Shown here one piece after another: positions 13,424 through 28,100 of a stretch of DNA of 64,000 nt. The stretch comes from Nemertoderma westbladi. Taxonomy: Eukaryota > Xenacoelomorpha > Nemertodermatida > Nemertodermatidae. A program made the translations under genes and the position numbers. Each line of letters begins with the position of its first letter. The first letter of the stretch is position 1. The stretch is from the NCBI GenBank assembly GCA_032718475.1, contig JAUCBJ010006414.1, positions 45,265 through 109,264 of the forward strand, read 5' to 3'. The notes below the pieces were generated by a model, which searched no databases, had not been told where the DNA came from, and saw only the letters and a list, made by a program, of their open reading frames with translations.

Positions 13424-14500
13424 ATGCAGTTCAACAAACTTCTCCCGAATACACACTGTCACATAATAATGCAGTTCAACAAACTTCTCCCGAATACACA
13501 CTGTCACATAATAATGCAGTTCAACAAACTTCTCCACCACAGTCACATAATAATGCAGTTCAACAAACTTCTCCCGAATACACACTGTCACATAATAATG
13601 CAGTTCAACAAACTTCTCCACCACAGTCACATAATAATGCAGTTCAACAAACTTCTCCCGAATACACACTGTCACATAATAATGCAGTTCAACAAACTTC
13701 TCCCGAATACACACTGTCACATAATAATGCAGTTCAACAAACTTCTCCACCACAGTCACATAATAATGCAGTTCAACAAACTTCTCCACCACAGTCACAT
13801 AATAATGCAGTTCAACAAACTTCTCCCGAATACACACTGTCACATAATAATGCAGTTCAACAAACTTCTCCCAAGTACACACTGTCACATAATAATGCGG
13901 TTCAACAAACTTCTCCCAAGTACACACTCGACATAATAATGCAGTTCAACAAACTTCTCCCGAATACACACTGTCACATAATAATGCAGTTCAACAAACT
14001 TCTCCCGAATACACACTGTTACATAATAATGCAGTTCAACAAACTTCTCCCGAATACACACTGTCACATAATAATGCAGTTCAACAAACTTCTCCACCAC
14101 AGTCACATAATAATGCAGTTCAACAAACTTCTCCCGAATACACACTGTCACATAATAATGCAGTTCAACAAACTTCTCCACCACAGTCACATAATAATGC
14201 AGTTCAACAAACTTCTCCCGAATACACACTGTCACATAATAATGTAGTTCAACAAACTTCTCCCGAATACACACTGTCACATAATAATGCAGTTCAACAA
14301 ACTTCTCCACCACAGTCACATAATAATGCAGTTCAACAAACTTCTCCCGAATACACACTGTCACATAATAATGCAGTTCAACAAACTTCTCCCGAATACA
14401 CACTGTCACATAATAATGCAGTTCAACAAACTTCTCCCAAGTACACACTGTCACATAATAATGCGGTTCAACAAACTTCTCCCAAGTACACACTCGACAT
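13424..14500 (+). repeat. Related blocks at 515-bp offset
   Basis: The blocks starting at 13424 and 13939 both begin with two type A units, continue with A and E alternation, and end in a B unit followed by a GCGG-headed 44-bp unit. They differ in the number and order of E units and in one GTTAC ending, so they are related but rearranged copies. Confidence 0.7.
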
Positions 14501-15171
14501 AATAATGCAGTTCAACAAACTTCTCCCGAATACACACTGTCACATAATAATGCAGTTCAACAAACTTCTCCCGAATACACACTGTCACATAATAATGCGG
14601 TTCAACAAACTTCTCCCAAGTACACACTGTCACATAATAATGCAGTTCAACAAACTTCTCCCGAATACACACTGTCACATAATAATGCGGTTCAACAAAC
14701 TTCTCCCAAGTACACACTGTCACATAATAATGCAGTTCAACAAACTTCTCCCGAATACACACTGTCACATAATAATGCAGTTCAACAAACTTCTCCCGAA
14801 TACACACTGTCACATAATAATGCGGTTCAACAAACTTCTCCCAAGTACACACTGTCACATAATAATGCAGTTCAACAAACTTCTCCCGAATACACACTGT
14901 CACATAATAATGCAGTTCAACAAACTTCTCCCAAGTACACACTGTCACATAATAATGCGGTTCAACAAACTTCTCCCAAGTACACACTCGACATAATAAT
15001 GCAGTTCAACAAACTTCTCCCGAATACACACTGTCACATAATAATGCAGTTCAACAAACTTCTCCCGAATACACACTGTCACATAATAATGCAGTTCAAC
15101 AAACTTCTCCCAAGTACACACTCGACATAATAATGCAGTTCAACAAACTTCTCCCGAATACACACTGTCAC

Positions 15172-15217
15172 ATAATAATGCAGTTCAACAGAACTTCTCC
15201 CGAATACACACTGTCAC
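15172..15217 (+). repeat. 46-bp unit with an extra G (CAACAGAAC)
   Basis: A single G is inserted in the constant part of a type A unit, giving 46 bp. It is the only such unit I saw. The change creates AGTTC-AACA-GAACT, a 5-bp inverted repeat, and shifts the reading frame of the repeat by one. Confidence 0.85.
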
Positions 15218-18200
15218 ATAATAATGCAGTTCAACAAACTTCTCCCGAATACACACTGTCACATAATAATGCAGTTCAACAAACTTCTCCCGAATACACA
15301 CTGTCACATAATAATGCAGTTCAACAAACTTCTCCCGAATACACACTGTCACATAATAATGCAGTTCAACAAACTTCTCCCAAGTACACACTCGACATAA
15401 TAATGCAGTTCAACAAACTTCTCCCAAGTACACACTCGACATAATAATGCAGTTCAACAAACTTCTCCCGAATACACACTGTCACATAATAATGCAGTTC
15501 AACAAACTTCTCCCGAATACACACTCGACATAATAATGCAGTTCAACAAACTTCTCCCGAATACACACTGTCACATAATAATGCAGTTCAACAAACTTCT
15601 CCCGAATACACACTGTCACATAATAATGCAGTTCAACAAACTTCTCCCGAATACACACTGTCACATAATAATGCAGTTCAACAAACTTCTCCCAAGTACA
15701 CACTCGACATAATAATGCAGTTCAACAAACTTCTCCCGAATACACACTGTCACATAATAATGCAGTTCAACAAACTTCTCCCGAATACACACTCGACATA
15801 ATAATGCAGTTCAACAAACTTCTCCCGAATACACACTGTCACATAATAATGCAGTTCAACAAACTTCTCCCGAATACACACTGTCACATAATAATGCAGT
15901 TCAACAAACTTCTCCCGAATACACACTGTCACATAATAATGCAGTTCAACAAACTTCTCCCGAATACACACTGTCACATAATAATGCAGTTCAACAAACT
16001 TCTCCCAAGTACACACTCGACATAATAATGCAGTTCAACAAACTTCTCCCGAATACACACTGTCACATAATAATGCAGTTCAACAAACTTCTCCCAAGTA
16101 CACACTCGACATAATAATGCAGTTCAACAAACTTCTCCCGAATACACACTCGACATAATAATGCAGTTCAACAAACTTCTCCCAAGTACACACTGTCACA
16201 TAATAATGCAGTTCAACAAACTTCTCCCAAGTACACACTCGACATAATAATGCAGTTCAACAAACTTCTCCCGAATACACACTGTCACATAATAATGCAG
16301 TTCAACAAACTTCTCCCAAGTACACACTCGACATAATAATGCAGTTCAACAAACTTCTCCCGAATACACACTGTCACATAATAATGCAGTTCAACAAACT
16401 TCTCCCAAGTACACACTCGACATAATAATGCAGTTCAACAAACTTCTCCCGAATACACACTGTCACATAATAATGTAGTTCAACAAACTTCTCCCAAGTA
16501 CACACTCGACATAATAATGCAGTTCAACAAACTTCTCCCAAGTACACACTGTCACATAATAATGCAGTTCAACAAACTTCTCCCAAGTACACACTCGACA
16601 TAATAATGCAGTTCAACAAACTTCTCCCGAATACACACTGTCACATAATAATGCAGTTCAACAAACTTCTCCCACCACAGTCACATAATAATGCAGTTCA
16701 ACAAACTTCTCCCGAATACACACTGTCACATAATAATGCAGTTCAACAAACTTCTCCCAAGTACACACTGTCACATAATAATGCAGTTCAACAAACTTCT
16801 CCCAAGTACACACTGTCACATAATAATGCAGTTCAACAAACTTCTCCCGAATACACACTGTCACATAATAATGCAGTTCAACAAACTTCTCCCAAGTACA
16901 CACTCGACATAATAATGCAGTTCAACAAACTTCTCCCAAGTACACACTGTCACATAATAATGCAGTTCAACAAACTTCTCCCAAGTACACACTCGACATA
17001 ATAATGCAGTTCAACAAACTTCTCCCGAATACACACTGTCACATAATAATGCAGTTCAACAAACTTCTCCCAAGTACACACTCGACATAATAATGCAGTT
17101 CAACAAACTTCTCCCGAATACACACTGTCACATAATAATGCAGTTCAACAAACTTCTCCCAAGTACACACTCGACATAATAATGCAGTTCAACAAACTTC
17201 TCCCGAATACACACTGTCACATAATAATGCAGTTCAACAAACTTCTCCCAAGTACACACTCGACATAATAATGCAGTTCAACAAACTTCTCCCGAATACA
17301 CACTGTCACATAATAATGCAGTTCAACAAACTTCTCCCAAGTACACACTCGACATAATAATGCAGTTCAACAAACTTCTCCCGAATACACACTGTCACAT
17401 AATAATGCAGTTCAACAAACTTCTCCCAAGTACACACTCGACATAATAATGCAGTTCAACAAACTTCTCCCGAATACACACTGTCACATAATAATGCAGT
17501 TCAACAAACTTCTCCCAAGTACACACTCGACATAATAATGCAGTTCAACAAACTTCTCCCGAATACACACTGTCACATAATAATGCAGTTCAACAAACTT
17601 CTCCCAAGTACACACTCGACATAATAATGCAGTTCAACAAACTTCTCCCGAATACACACTGTCACATAATAATGCAGTTCAACAAACTTCTCCCAAGTAC
17701 ACACTCGACATAATAATGCAGTTCAACAAACTTCTCCCGAATACACACTGTCACATAATAATGCAGTTCAACAAACTTCTCCCGAATACACACTGTCACA
17801 TAATAATGCAGTTCAACAAACTTCTCCCAAGTACACACTCGACATAATAATGCAGTTCAACAAACTTCTCCCGAATACACACTGTCACATAATAATGCAG
17901 TTCAACAAACTTCTCCCAAGTACACACTCGACATAATAATGCAGTTCAACAAACTTCTCCCAAGTACACACTGTCACATAATAATGCAGTTCAACAAACT
18001 TCTCCCAAGTACACACTCGACATAATAATGCAGTTCAACAAACTTCTCCCGAATACACACTGTCACATAATAATGCAGTTCAACAAACTTCTCCCAAGTA
18101 CACACTCGACATAATAATGCAGTTCAACAAACTTCTCCCGAATACACACTGTCACATAATAATGCAGTTCAACAAACTTCTCCCAAGTACACACTCGACA

Positions 18201-18994
18201 TAATAATGCAGTTCAACAAACTTCTCCCGAATACACACTGTCACATAATAATGCAGTTCAACAAACTTCTCCCAACACAGTCACATAATAATGCAGTTCA
18301 ACAAACTTCTCCCGAATACACACTGTCACATAATAATGCAGTTCAACAAACTTCTCCCAAGTACACACTCGACATAATAATGCAGTTCAACAAACTTCTC
18401 CCAAGTACACACTCGACATAATAATGCAGTTCAACAAACTTCTCCCGAATACACACTGTCACATAATAATGCAGTTCAACAAACTTCTCCCAAGTACACA
18501 CTCGACATAATAATGCAGTTCAACAAACTTCTCCCAAGTACACACTCGACATAATAATGCAGTTCAACAAACTTCTCCCAAGTACACACTCGACATAATA
18601 ATGCAGTTCAACAAACTTCTCCCAAGTACACACTCGACATAATAATGCAGTTCAACAAACTTCTCCCGAATACACACTGTCACATAATAATGCAGTTCAA
18701 CAAACTTCTCCCAAGTACACACTCGACATAATAATGCAGTTCAACAAACTTCTCCCAAGTACACACTCGACATAATAATGCAGTTCAACAAACTTCTCCC
18801 AAGTACACACTGTCACATAATAATGCAGTTCAACAAACTTCTCCCAAGTACACACTCGACATAATAATGCAGTTCAACAAACTTCTCCCGAATACACACT
18901 GTCACATAATAATGCAGTTCAACAAACTTCTCCCAAGTACACACTCGACATAATAATGCAGTTCAACAAACTTCTCCCGAATACACACTGTCAC

Positions 18995-19040
18995 ATAATA
19001 ATGCAGTTCAACAAACTTCTCCCGAAGTACACACTGTCAC
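18995..19040 (+). repeat. 46-bp hybrid unit, CCCGAAGTAC
   Basis: The variable block reads CCCGAAGTAC, as if CCCG from a type A unit were joined to AAGTAC from a type B unit with a one-base offset. The same hybrid recurs at 20911 and 21495. Confidence 0.85.
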
Positions 19041-19659
19041 ATAATAATGCAGTTCAACAAACTTCTCCCAAGTACACACTCGACATAATAATGCAGTTCA
19101 ACAAACTTCTCCCGAATACACACTGTCACATAATAATGCAGTTCAACAAACTTCTCCCAAGTACACACTCGACATAATAATGCAGTTCAACAAACTTCTC
19201 CCGAATACACACTGTCACATAATAATGCAGTTCAACAAACTTCTCCCAAGTACACACTCGACATAATAATGCAGTTCAACAAACTTCTCCCGAATACACA
19301 CTGTCACATAATAATGCAGTTCAACAAACTTCTCCCAAGTACACACTCGACATAATAATGCAGTTCAACAAACTTCTCCCAAGTACACACTGTCACATAA
19401 TAATGCAGTTCAACAAACTTCTCCCAAGTACACACTCGACATAATAATGCAGTTCAACAAACTTCTCCCAAGTACACACTGTCACATAATAATGCAGTTC
19501 AACAAACTTCTCCCAAGTACACACTCGACATAATAATGCAGTTCAACAAACTTCTCCCAAGTACACACTCGACATAATAATGCAGTTCAACAAACTTCTC
19601 CCAAGTACACACTCGACATAATAATGCAGTTCAACAAACTTCTCCCAAGTACACACTGT

Positions 19660-20643
19660 CACATAATAATGCAGTTCAACAAACTTCTCCCAAGTACACA
19701 CTCGACATAATAATGCAGTTCAACAAACTTCTCCCAAGTACACACTCGACATAATAATGCAGTTCAACAAACTTCTCCCAAGTACACACTGTCACATAAT
19801 AATGCAGTTCAACAAACTTCTCCCAAGTACACACTCGACATAATAATGCAGTTCAACAAACTTCTCCCAAGTACACACTGTCACATAATAATGCAGTTCA
19901 ACAAACTTCTCCCAAGTACACACTCGTCACATAATAATGCAGTTCAACAAACTTCTCCCAAGTACACACTGTCACATAATAATGCAGTTCAACAAACTTC
20001 TCCCAAGTACACACTCGACATAATAATGCAGTTCAACAAACTTCTCCCAAGTACACACTGTCACATAATAATGCAGTTCAACAAACTTCTCCCAAGTACA
20101 CACTCGACATAATAATGCAGTTCAACAAACTTCTCCCAAGTACACACTCGACATAATAATGCAGTTCAACAAACTTCTCCCAAGTACACACTCGACATAA
20201 TAATGCAGTTCAACAAACTTCTCCCAAGTACACACTGTCACATAATAATGCAGTTCAACAAACTTCTCCCAAGTACACACTCGACATAATAATGCAGTTC
20301 AACAAACTTCTCCCGAATACACACTGTCACATAATAATGCAGTTCAACAAACTTCTCCCAAGTACACACTCGACATAATAATGCAGTTCAACAAACTTCT
20401 CCCAAGTACACACTCGACATAATAATGCAGTTCAACAAACTTCTCCCAAGTACACACTGTCACATAATAATGCAGTTCAACAAACTTCTCCCAAGTACAC
20501 ACTCGACATAATAATGCAGTTCAACAAACTTCTCCCAAGTACACACTGTCACATAATAATGCAGTTCAACAAACTTCTCCCAAGTACACACTCGTCACAT
20601 AATAATGCAGTTCAACAAACTTCTCCCAAGTACACACTGTCAC
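19660..20643 (+). repeat. Duplication, 668-bp offset, with CGTCAC unit
   Basis: A block of about 315 bp (C, C, B, C, B, a 46-bp unit ending CTCGTCAC, then B) occurs at about 19660-19975 and again at about 20328-20643. The 46-bp units at 19885-19930 and 20553-20598 combine the CTCG of the 44-bp ending with the GTCAC of the 45-bp ending. They are the only units of that form seen, so they support common descent. Confidence 0.85.
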
Positions 20644-20910
20644 ATAATAATGCAGTTCAACAAACTTCTCCCAAGTACACACTGTCACATAATAATGCAG
20701 TTCAACAAACTTCTCCCAAGTACACACTGTCACATAATAATGCAGTTCAACAAACTTCTCCCAAGTACACACTGTCACATAATAATGCAGTTCAACAAAC
20801 TTCTCCCAAGTACACACTCGACATAATAATGCAGTTCAACAAACTTCTCCCAAGTACACACTCGACATAATAATGCAGTTCAACAAACTTCTCCCAAGTA
20901 CACACTCGAC

Positions 20911-20956
20911 ATAATAATGCAGTTCAACAAACTTCTCCCGAAGTACACACTGTCAC
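20911..20956 (+). repeat. 46-bp hybrid unit, CCCGAAGTAC
   Basis: Second copy of the CCCGAAGTAC hybrid, followed by type B units and then a type C unit. Confidence 0.85.
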
Positions 20957-21494
20957 ATAATAATGCAGTTCAACAAACTTCTCCCAAGTACACACTGTCA
21001 CATAATAATGCAGTTCAACAAACTTCTCCCAAGTACACACTGTCACATAATAATGCAGTTCAACAAACTTCTCCCAAGTACACACTCGACATAATAATGC
21101 AGTTCAACAAACTTCTCCCGAATACACACTGTCACATAATAATGCAGTTCAACAAACTTCTCCCGAATACACACTGTCACATAATAATGCAGTTCAACAA
21201 ACTTCTCCCAAGTACACACTGTCACATAATAATGCAGTTCAACAAACTTCTCCCAAGTACACACTGTCACATAATAATGCAGTTCAACAAACTTCTCCCA
21301 AGTACACACTGTCACATAATAATGCAGTTCAACAAACTTCTCCCAAGTACACACTGTCACATAATAATGCAGTTCAACAAACTTCTCCCAAGTACACACT
21401 GTCACATAATAATGCAGTTCAACAAACTTCTCCCAAGTACACACTGTCACATAATAATGCAGTTCAACAAACTTCTCCCAAGTACACACTCGAC

Positions 21495-21540
21495 ATAATA
21501 ATGCAGTTCAACAAACTTCTCCCGAAGTACACACTGTCAC
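21495..21540 (+). repeat. 46-bp hybrid unit, CCCGAAGTAC
   Basis: Third copy of the CCCGAAGTAC hybrid, 584 bp after the second. It is followed by one type B unit and then type C units, so the neighbours have been partly rearranged since copying. Confidence 0.85.
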
Positions 21541-22100
21541 ATAATAATGCAGTTCAACAAACTTCTCCCAAGTACACACTGTCACATAATAATGCAGTTC
21601 AACAAACTTCTCCCAAGTACACACTCGACATAATAATGCAGTTCAACAAACTTCTCCCAAGTACACACTCGACATAATAATGCAGTTCAACAAACTTCTC
21701 CCAAGTACACACTCGACATAATAATGCAGTTCAACAAACTTCTCCCGAATACACACTGTCACATAATAATGCAGTTCAACAAACTTCTCCCGAATACACA
21801 CTGTCACATAATAATGCAGTTCAACAAACTTCTCCCAAGTACACACTCGACATAATAATGCAGTTCAACAAACTTCTCCCAAGTACACACTCGACATAAT
21901 AATGCAGTTCAACAAACTTCTCCCAAGTACACACTCGACATAATAATGCAGTTCAACAAACTTCTCCCAAGTACACACTCGACATAATAATGCAGTTCAA
22001 CAAACTTCTCCCAAGTACACACTCGACATAATAATGCAGTTCAACAAACTTCTCCCAAGTACACACTGTCACATAATAATGCAGTTCAACAAACTTCTCC

Positions 22101-25100
22101 CAAGTACACACTCGACATAATAATGCAGTTCAACAAACTTCTCCCGAATACACACAGTCACATAATAATGCAGTTCAACAAACTTCTCCCGAATACACAC
22201 TGTCACATAATAATGCAGTTCAACAAACTTCTCCCAAGTACACACTCGACATAATAATGCAGTTCAACAAACTTCTCCCAAGTACACACTCGACATAATA
22301 ATGCAGTTCAACAAACTTCTCCCGAATACACACTGTCACATAATAATGCAGTTCAACAAACTTCTCCCGAATACACACTCGACATAATAATGCGGTTCAA
22401 CAAACTTCTCCCGAATACACACTGTCACATAATAATGCAGTTCAACAAACTTCTCCCAAGTACACACTCGACATAATAATGCAGTTCAACAAACTTCTCC
22501 CAAGTACACACTCGACATAATAATGCAGTTCAACAAACTTCTCCCAAGTACACACTCGACATAATAATGCAGTTCAACAAACTTCTCCCAAGTACACACT
22601 CGACATAATAATGCAGTTCAACAAACTTCTCCCAAGTACACACTCGACATAATAATGCAGTTCAACAAACTTCTCCCAAGTACACACTCGACATAATAAT
22701 GCAGTTCAACAAACTTCTCCCAAGTACACACTCGACATAATAATGCAGTTCAACAAACTTCTCCCAAGTACACACTGTCACATAATAATGCAGTTCAACA
22801 AACTTCTCCCAAGTACACACTCGACATAATAATGCAGTTCAACAAACTTCTCCCAAGTACACACTCGACATAATAATGCAGTTCAACAAACTTCTCCCAA
22901 GTACACACTGTCACATAATAATGCAGTTCAACAAACTTCTCCCAAGTACACACTGTCACATAATAATGCAGTTCAACAAACTTCTCCCAAGTACACACTC
23001 GACATAATAATGCAGTTCAACAAACTTCTCCCAAGTACACACTCGACATAATAATGCAGTTCAACAAACTTCTCCCAAGTACACACTCGACATAATAATG
23101 CAGTTCAACAAACTTCTCCCAAGTACACACTCGACATAATAATGCAGTTCAACAAACTTCTCCCAAGTACACACTGTCACATAATAATGCAGTTCAACAA
23201 ACTTCTCCCAAGTACACACTCGACATAATAATGCAGTTCAACAAACTTCTCCCAAGTACACACTCGACATAATAATGCAGTTCAACAAACTTCTCCCAAG
23301 TACACACTGTCACATAATAATGCAGTTCAACAAACTTCTCCCAAGTACACACTCGACATAATAATGCAGTTCAACAAACTTCTCCCGAATACACACTGTC
23401 ACATAATAATGCAGTTCAACAAACTTCTCCCAAGTACACACTGTCACATAATAATGTAGTTCAACAAACTTCTCCCAAGTACACACTGTCACATAATAAT
23501 GTAGTTCAACAAACTTCTCCCGAATACACACTGTCACATAATAATGCAGTTCAACAAACTTCTCCCAAGTACACACTCGACATAATAATGCAGTTCAACA
23601 AACTTCTCCCAAGTACACACTCGACATAATAATGCAGTTCAACAAACTTCTCCCGAATACACACTGTCACATAATAATGCAGTTCAACAAACTTCTCCCA
23701 AGTACACACTCGACATAATAATGCAGTTCAACAAACTTCTCCCAAGTACACACTCGACATAATAATGCAGTTCAACAAACTTCTCCCGAATACACACTGT
23801 CACATAATAATGCAGTTCAACAAACTTCTCCCAAGTACACACTCGACATAATAATGCAGTTCAACAAACTTCTCCCAAGTACACACTCGACATAATAATG
23901 CAGTTCAACAAACTTCTCCCGAATACACACTGTCACATAATAATGCAGTTCAACAAACTTCTCCCAAGTACACACTGTCACATAATAATGTAGTTCAACA
24001 AACTTCTCCCAAGTACACACTGTCACATAATAATGTAGTTCAACAAACTTCTCCCGAATACACACTGTCACATAATAATGCAGTTCAACAAACTTCTCCC
24101 AAGTACACACTCGACATAATAATGCAGTTCAACAAACTTCTCCCAAGTACACACTCGACATAATAATGCAGTTCAACAAACTTCTCCCAAGTACACACTG
24201 TCACATAATAATGCAGTTCAACAAACTTCTCCCAAGTACACACTCGACATAATAATGCAGTTCAACAAACTTCTCCCGAATACACACTGTCACATAATAA
24301 TGCAGTTCAACAAACTTCTCCCAAGTACACACTGTCACATAATAATGTAGTTCAACAAACTTCTCCCAAGTACACACTGTCACATAATAATGTAGTTCAA
24401 CAAACTTCTCCCGAATACACACTGTCACATAATAATGTAGTTCAACAAACTTCTCCCGAATACACACTGTCACATAATAATGCAGTTCAACAAACTTCTC
24501 CCAAGTACACACTCGACATAATAATGCAGTTCAACAAACTTCTCCCAAGTACACACTCGACATAATAATGCAGTTCAACAAACTTCTCCCAAGTACACAC
24601 TGTCACATAATAATGCAGTTCAACAAACTTCTCCCAAGTACACACTCGACATAATAATGCAGTTCAACAAACTTCTCCCGAATACACACAGTCACATAAT
24701 AATGCAGTTCAACAAACTTCTCCCGAATACACACTGTCACATAATAATGCAGTTCAACAAACTTCTCCCAAGTACACACTCGACATAATAATGCAGTTCA
24801 ACAAACTTCTCCCAAGTACACACTGTCACATAATAATGCAGTTCAACAAACTTCTCCCAAGTACACACTCGACATAATAATGCAGTTCAACAAACTTCTC
24901 CCAAGTACACACTGTCACATAATAATGCAGTTCAACAAACTTCTCCCAAGTACACACTCGACATAATAATGCAGTTCAACAAACTTCTCCCAAGTACACA
25001 CTCGACATAATAATGCAGTTCAACAAACTTCTCCCAAGTACACACTCGACATAATAATGCAGTTCAACAAACTTCTCCCGAATACACACTGTCACATAAT

Positions 25101-28100
25101 AATGTAGTTCAACAAACTTCTCCCGAATACACACTGTCACATAATAATGTAGTTCAACAAACTTCTCCCAAGTACACACTCGACATAATAATGCAGTTCA
25201 ACAAACTTCTCCCGAATACACACTGTCACATAATAATGTAGTTCAACAAACTTCTCCCAAGTACACACTCGACATAATAATGCAGTTCAACAAACTTCTC
25301 CCGAATACACACTGTCACATAATAATGTAGTTCAACAAACTTCTCCCGAATACACACTGTCACATAATAATGTAGTTCAACAAACTTCTCCCAAGTACAC
25401 ACTCGACATAATAATGCAGTTCAACAAACTTCTCCCGAATACACACTGTCACATAATAATGCAGTTCAACAAACTTCTCCCAAGTACACACTCGACATAA
25501 TAATGCAGTTCAACAAACTTCTCCCAAGTACACACTCGACATAATAATGCAGTTCAACAAACTTCTCCCGAATACACACTGTCACATAATAATGCAGTTC
25601 AACAAACTTCTCCCAAGTACACACTCGACATAATAATGCAGTTCAACAAACTTCTCCCGAATACACACTGTCACATAATAATGTAGTTCAACAAACTTCT
25701 CCCGAATACACACTGTTACATAATAATGCAGTTCAACAAACTTCTCCCGAATACACACTGTCACATAATAATGTAGTTCAACAAACTTCTCCCAAGTACA
25801 CACTCGACATAATAATGTAGTTCAACAAACTTCTCCCAAGTACACACTGTCACATAATAATGCAGTTCAACAAACTTCTCCCAAGTACACACTCGACATA
25901 ATAATGCAGTTCAACAAACTTCTCCCAAGTACACACTCGACATAATAATGCAGTTCAACAAACTTCTCCCGAATACACACTGTCACATAATAATGTAGTT
26001 CAACAAACTTCTCCCGAATACACACTGTCACATAATAATGCAGTTCAACAAACTTCTCCCAAGTACACACTCGACATAATAATGCAGTTCAACAAACTTC
26101 TCCCAAGTACACACTCGACATAATAATGCAGTTCAACAAACTTCTCCCGAATACACACTCGACATAATAATGCAGTTCAACAAACTTCTCCCGAATACAC
26201 ACTCGACATAATAATGCAGTTCAACAAACTTCTCCCAAGTACACACTCGACATAATAATGCAGTTCAACAAACTTCTCCCAAGTACACACTCGACATAAT
26301 AATGCAGTTCAACAAACTTCTCCCGAATACACACTCGACATAATAATGCAGTTCAACAAACTTCTCCCAAGTACACACTCGACATAATAATGCAGTTCAA
26401 CAAACTTCTCCCGAATACACACTCGACATAATAATGCAGTTCAACAAACTTCTCCCAAGTACACACTCGACATAATAATGCAGTTCAACAAACTTCTCCC
26501 GAATACACACTGTCACATAATAATGCAGTTCAACAAACTTCTCCCAAGTACACACTCGACATAATAATGCAGTTCAACAAACTTCTCCCGAATACACACT
26601 GTTACATAATAATGCAGTTCAACAAACTTCTCCCGAATACACACTGTCACATAATAATGCAGTTCAACAAACTTCTCCCAAGTACACACTGTCACATAAT
26701 AATGCAGTTCAACAAACTTCTCCCAAGTACACACTCGACATAATAATGCAGTTCAACAAACTTCTCCCAAGTACACACTCGACATAATAATGCAGTTCAA
26801 CAAACTTCTCCCAAGTACACACTCGACATAATAATGCAGTTCAACAAACTTCTCCCGAATACACACTCGACATAATAATGCAGTTCAACAAACTTCTCCC
26901 AAGTACACACTCGACATAATAATGCAGTTCAACAAACTTCTCCCGAATACACACTCGACATAATAATGCAGTTCAACAAACTTCTCCCGAATACACACTC
27001 GACATAATAATGCAGTTCAACAAACTTCTCCCAAGTACACACTCGACATAATAATGCAGTTCAACAAACTTCTCCCGAATACACACTGTCACATAATAAT
27101 GCAGTTCAACAAACTTCTCCCGAATACACACTCGACATAATAATGCAGTTCAACAAACTTCTCCCAAGTACACACTCGACATAATAATGCAGTTCAACAA
27201 ACTTCTCCCGAATACACACTGTCACATAATAATGCAGTTCAACAAACTTCTCCCAAGTACACACTCGACATAATAATGCAGTTCAACAAACTTCTCCCGA
27301 ATACACACTCGACATAATAATGCAGTTCAACAAACTTCTCCCAAGTACACACTCGACATAATAATGCAGTTCAACAAACTTCTCCCGAATACACACTGTC
27401 ACATAATAATGCAGTTCAACAAACTTCTCCCAAGTACACACTCGACATAATAATGCAGTTCAACAAACTTCTCCCGAATACACACTGTTACATAATAATG
27501 CAGTTCAACAAACTTCTCCCGAATACACACTGTCACATAATAATGCAGTTCAACAAACTTCTCCCAAGTACACACTCGACATAATAATGCAGTTCAACAA
27601 ACTTCTCCCAAGTACACACTCGACATAATAATGCAGTTCAACAAACTTCTCCCGAATACACACTGTCACATAATAATGCAGTTCAACAAACTTCTCCCAA
27701 GTACACACTCGACATAATAATGCAGTTCAACAAACTTCTCCCAAGTACACACTCGACATAATAATGCAGTTCAACAAACTTCTCCCGAATACACACTGTT
27801 ACATAATAATGCAGTTCAACAAACTTCTCCCGAATACACACTCGACATAATAATGCAGTTCAACAAACTTCTCCCGAATACACACTCGACATAATAATGC
27901 AGTTCAACAAACTTCTCCCGAATACACACTCGACATAATAATGCAGTTCAACAAACTTCTCCCAAGTACACACTCGACATAATAATGCGGTTCAACAAAC
28001 TTCTCCCGAATACACACTCGACATAATAATGCAGTTCAACAAACTTCTCCCGAATACACACTGTTACATAATAATGCAGTTCAACAAACTTCTCCCGAAT

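Larger units (their letters stand above)
8899..15000 (+). repeat. GCGG-marked higher-order repeat domain
   Basis: Units beginning ATAATAATGCGG recur at regular places. They usually carry CCCAAGTAC and often close a block with a CTCGAC ending. Types A, B, C and E are arranged in blocks of 5 to 25 units. GTTAC endings (for CTGTCAC) occur near 9780, 10250, 13150, 13280 and 14020. The GCGG marker is rare elsewhere: single units near 22390, 27985, 28470, 32750 and 51605, and two pairs near 58.6 and 60.4 kb. Confidence 0.88.
15001..19380 (+). repeat. 89-bp dimer sub-array (45-bp A + 44-bp C)
   Basis: Type A and type C units alternate, giving an 89-bp dimer. The cleanest stretch is about 17000-17740, with some eight dimers in succession. 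Runs of three to five type A units occur at about 15.1-16.0 kb. A 40-bp CCCACCACAG unit lies near 16670 and a single CCCAACACAG unit near 18272. Confidence 0.87.
19381..22100 (+). repeat. Type B and C-rich sub-array
   Basis: Nearly all units carry CCCAAGTAC. Type B runs occur near 20605-20800 and 21190-21450, where six type B units follow one another. Type B has no CpG, so these stretches are locally CpG-free. Five 46-bp hybrid units fall in or at the edge of this domain. Confidence 0.85.
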
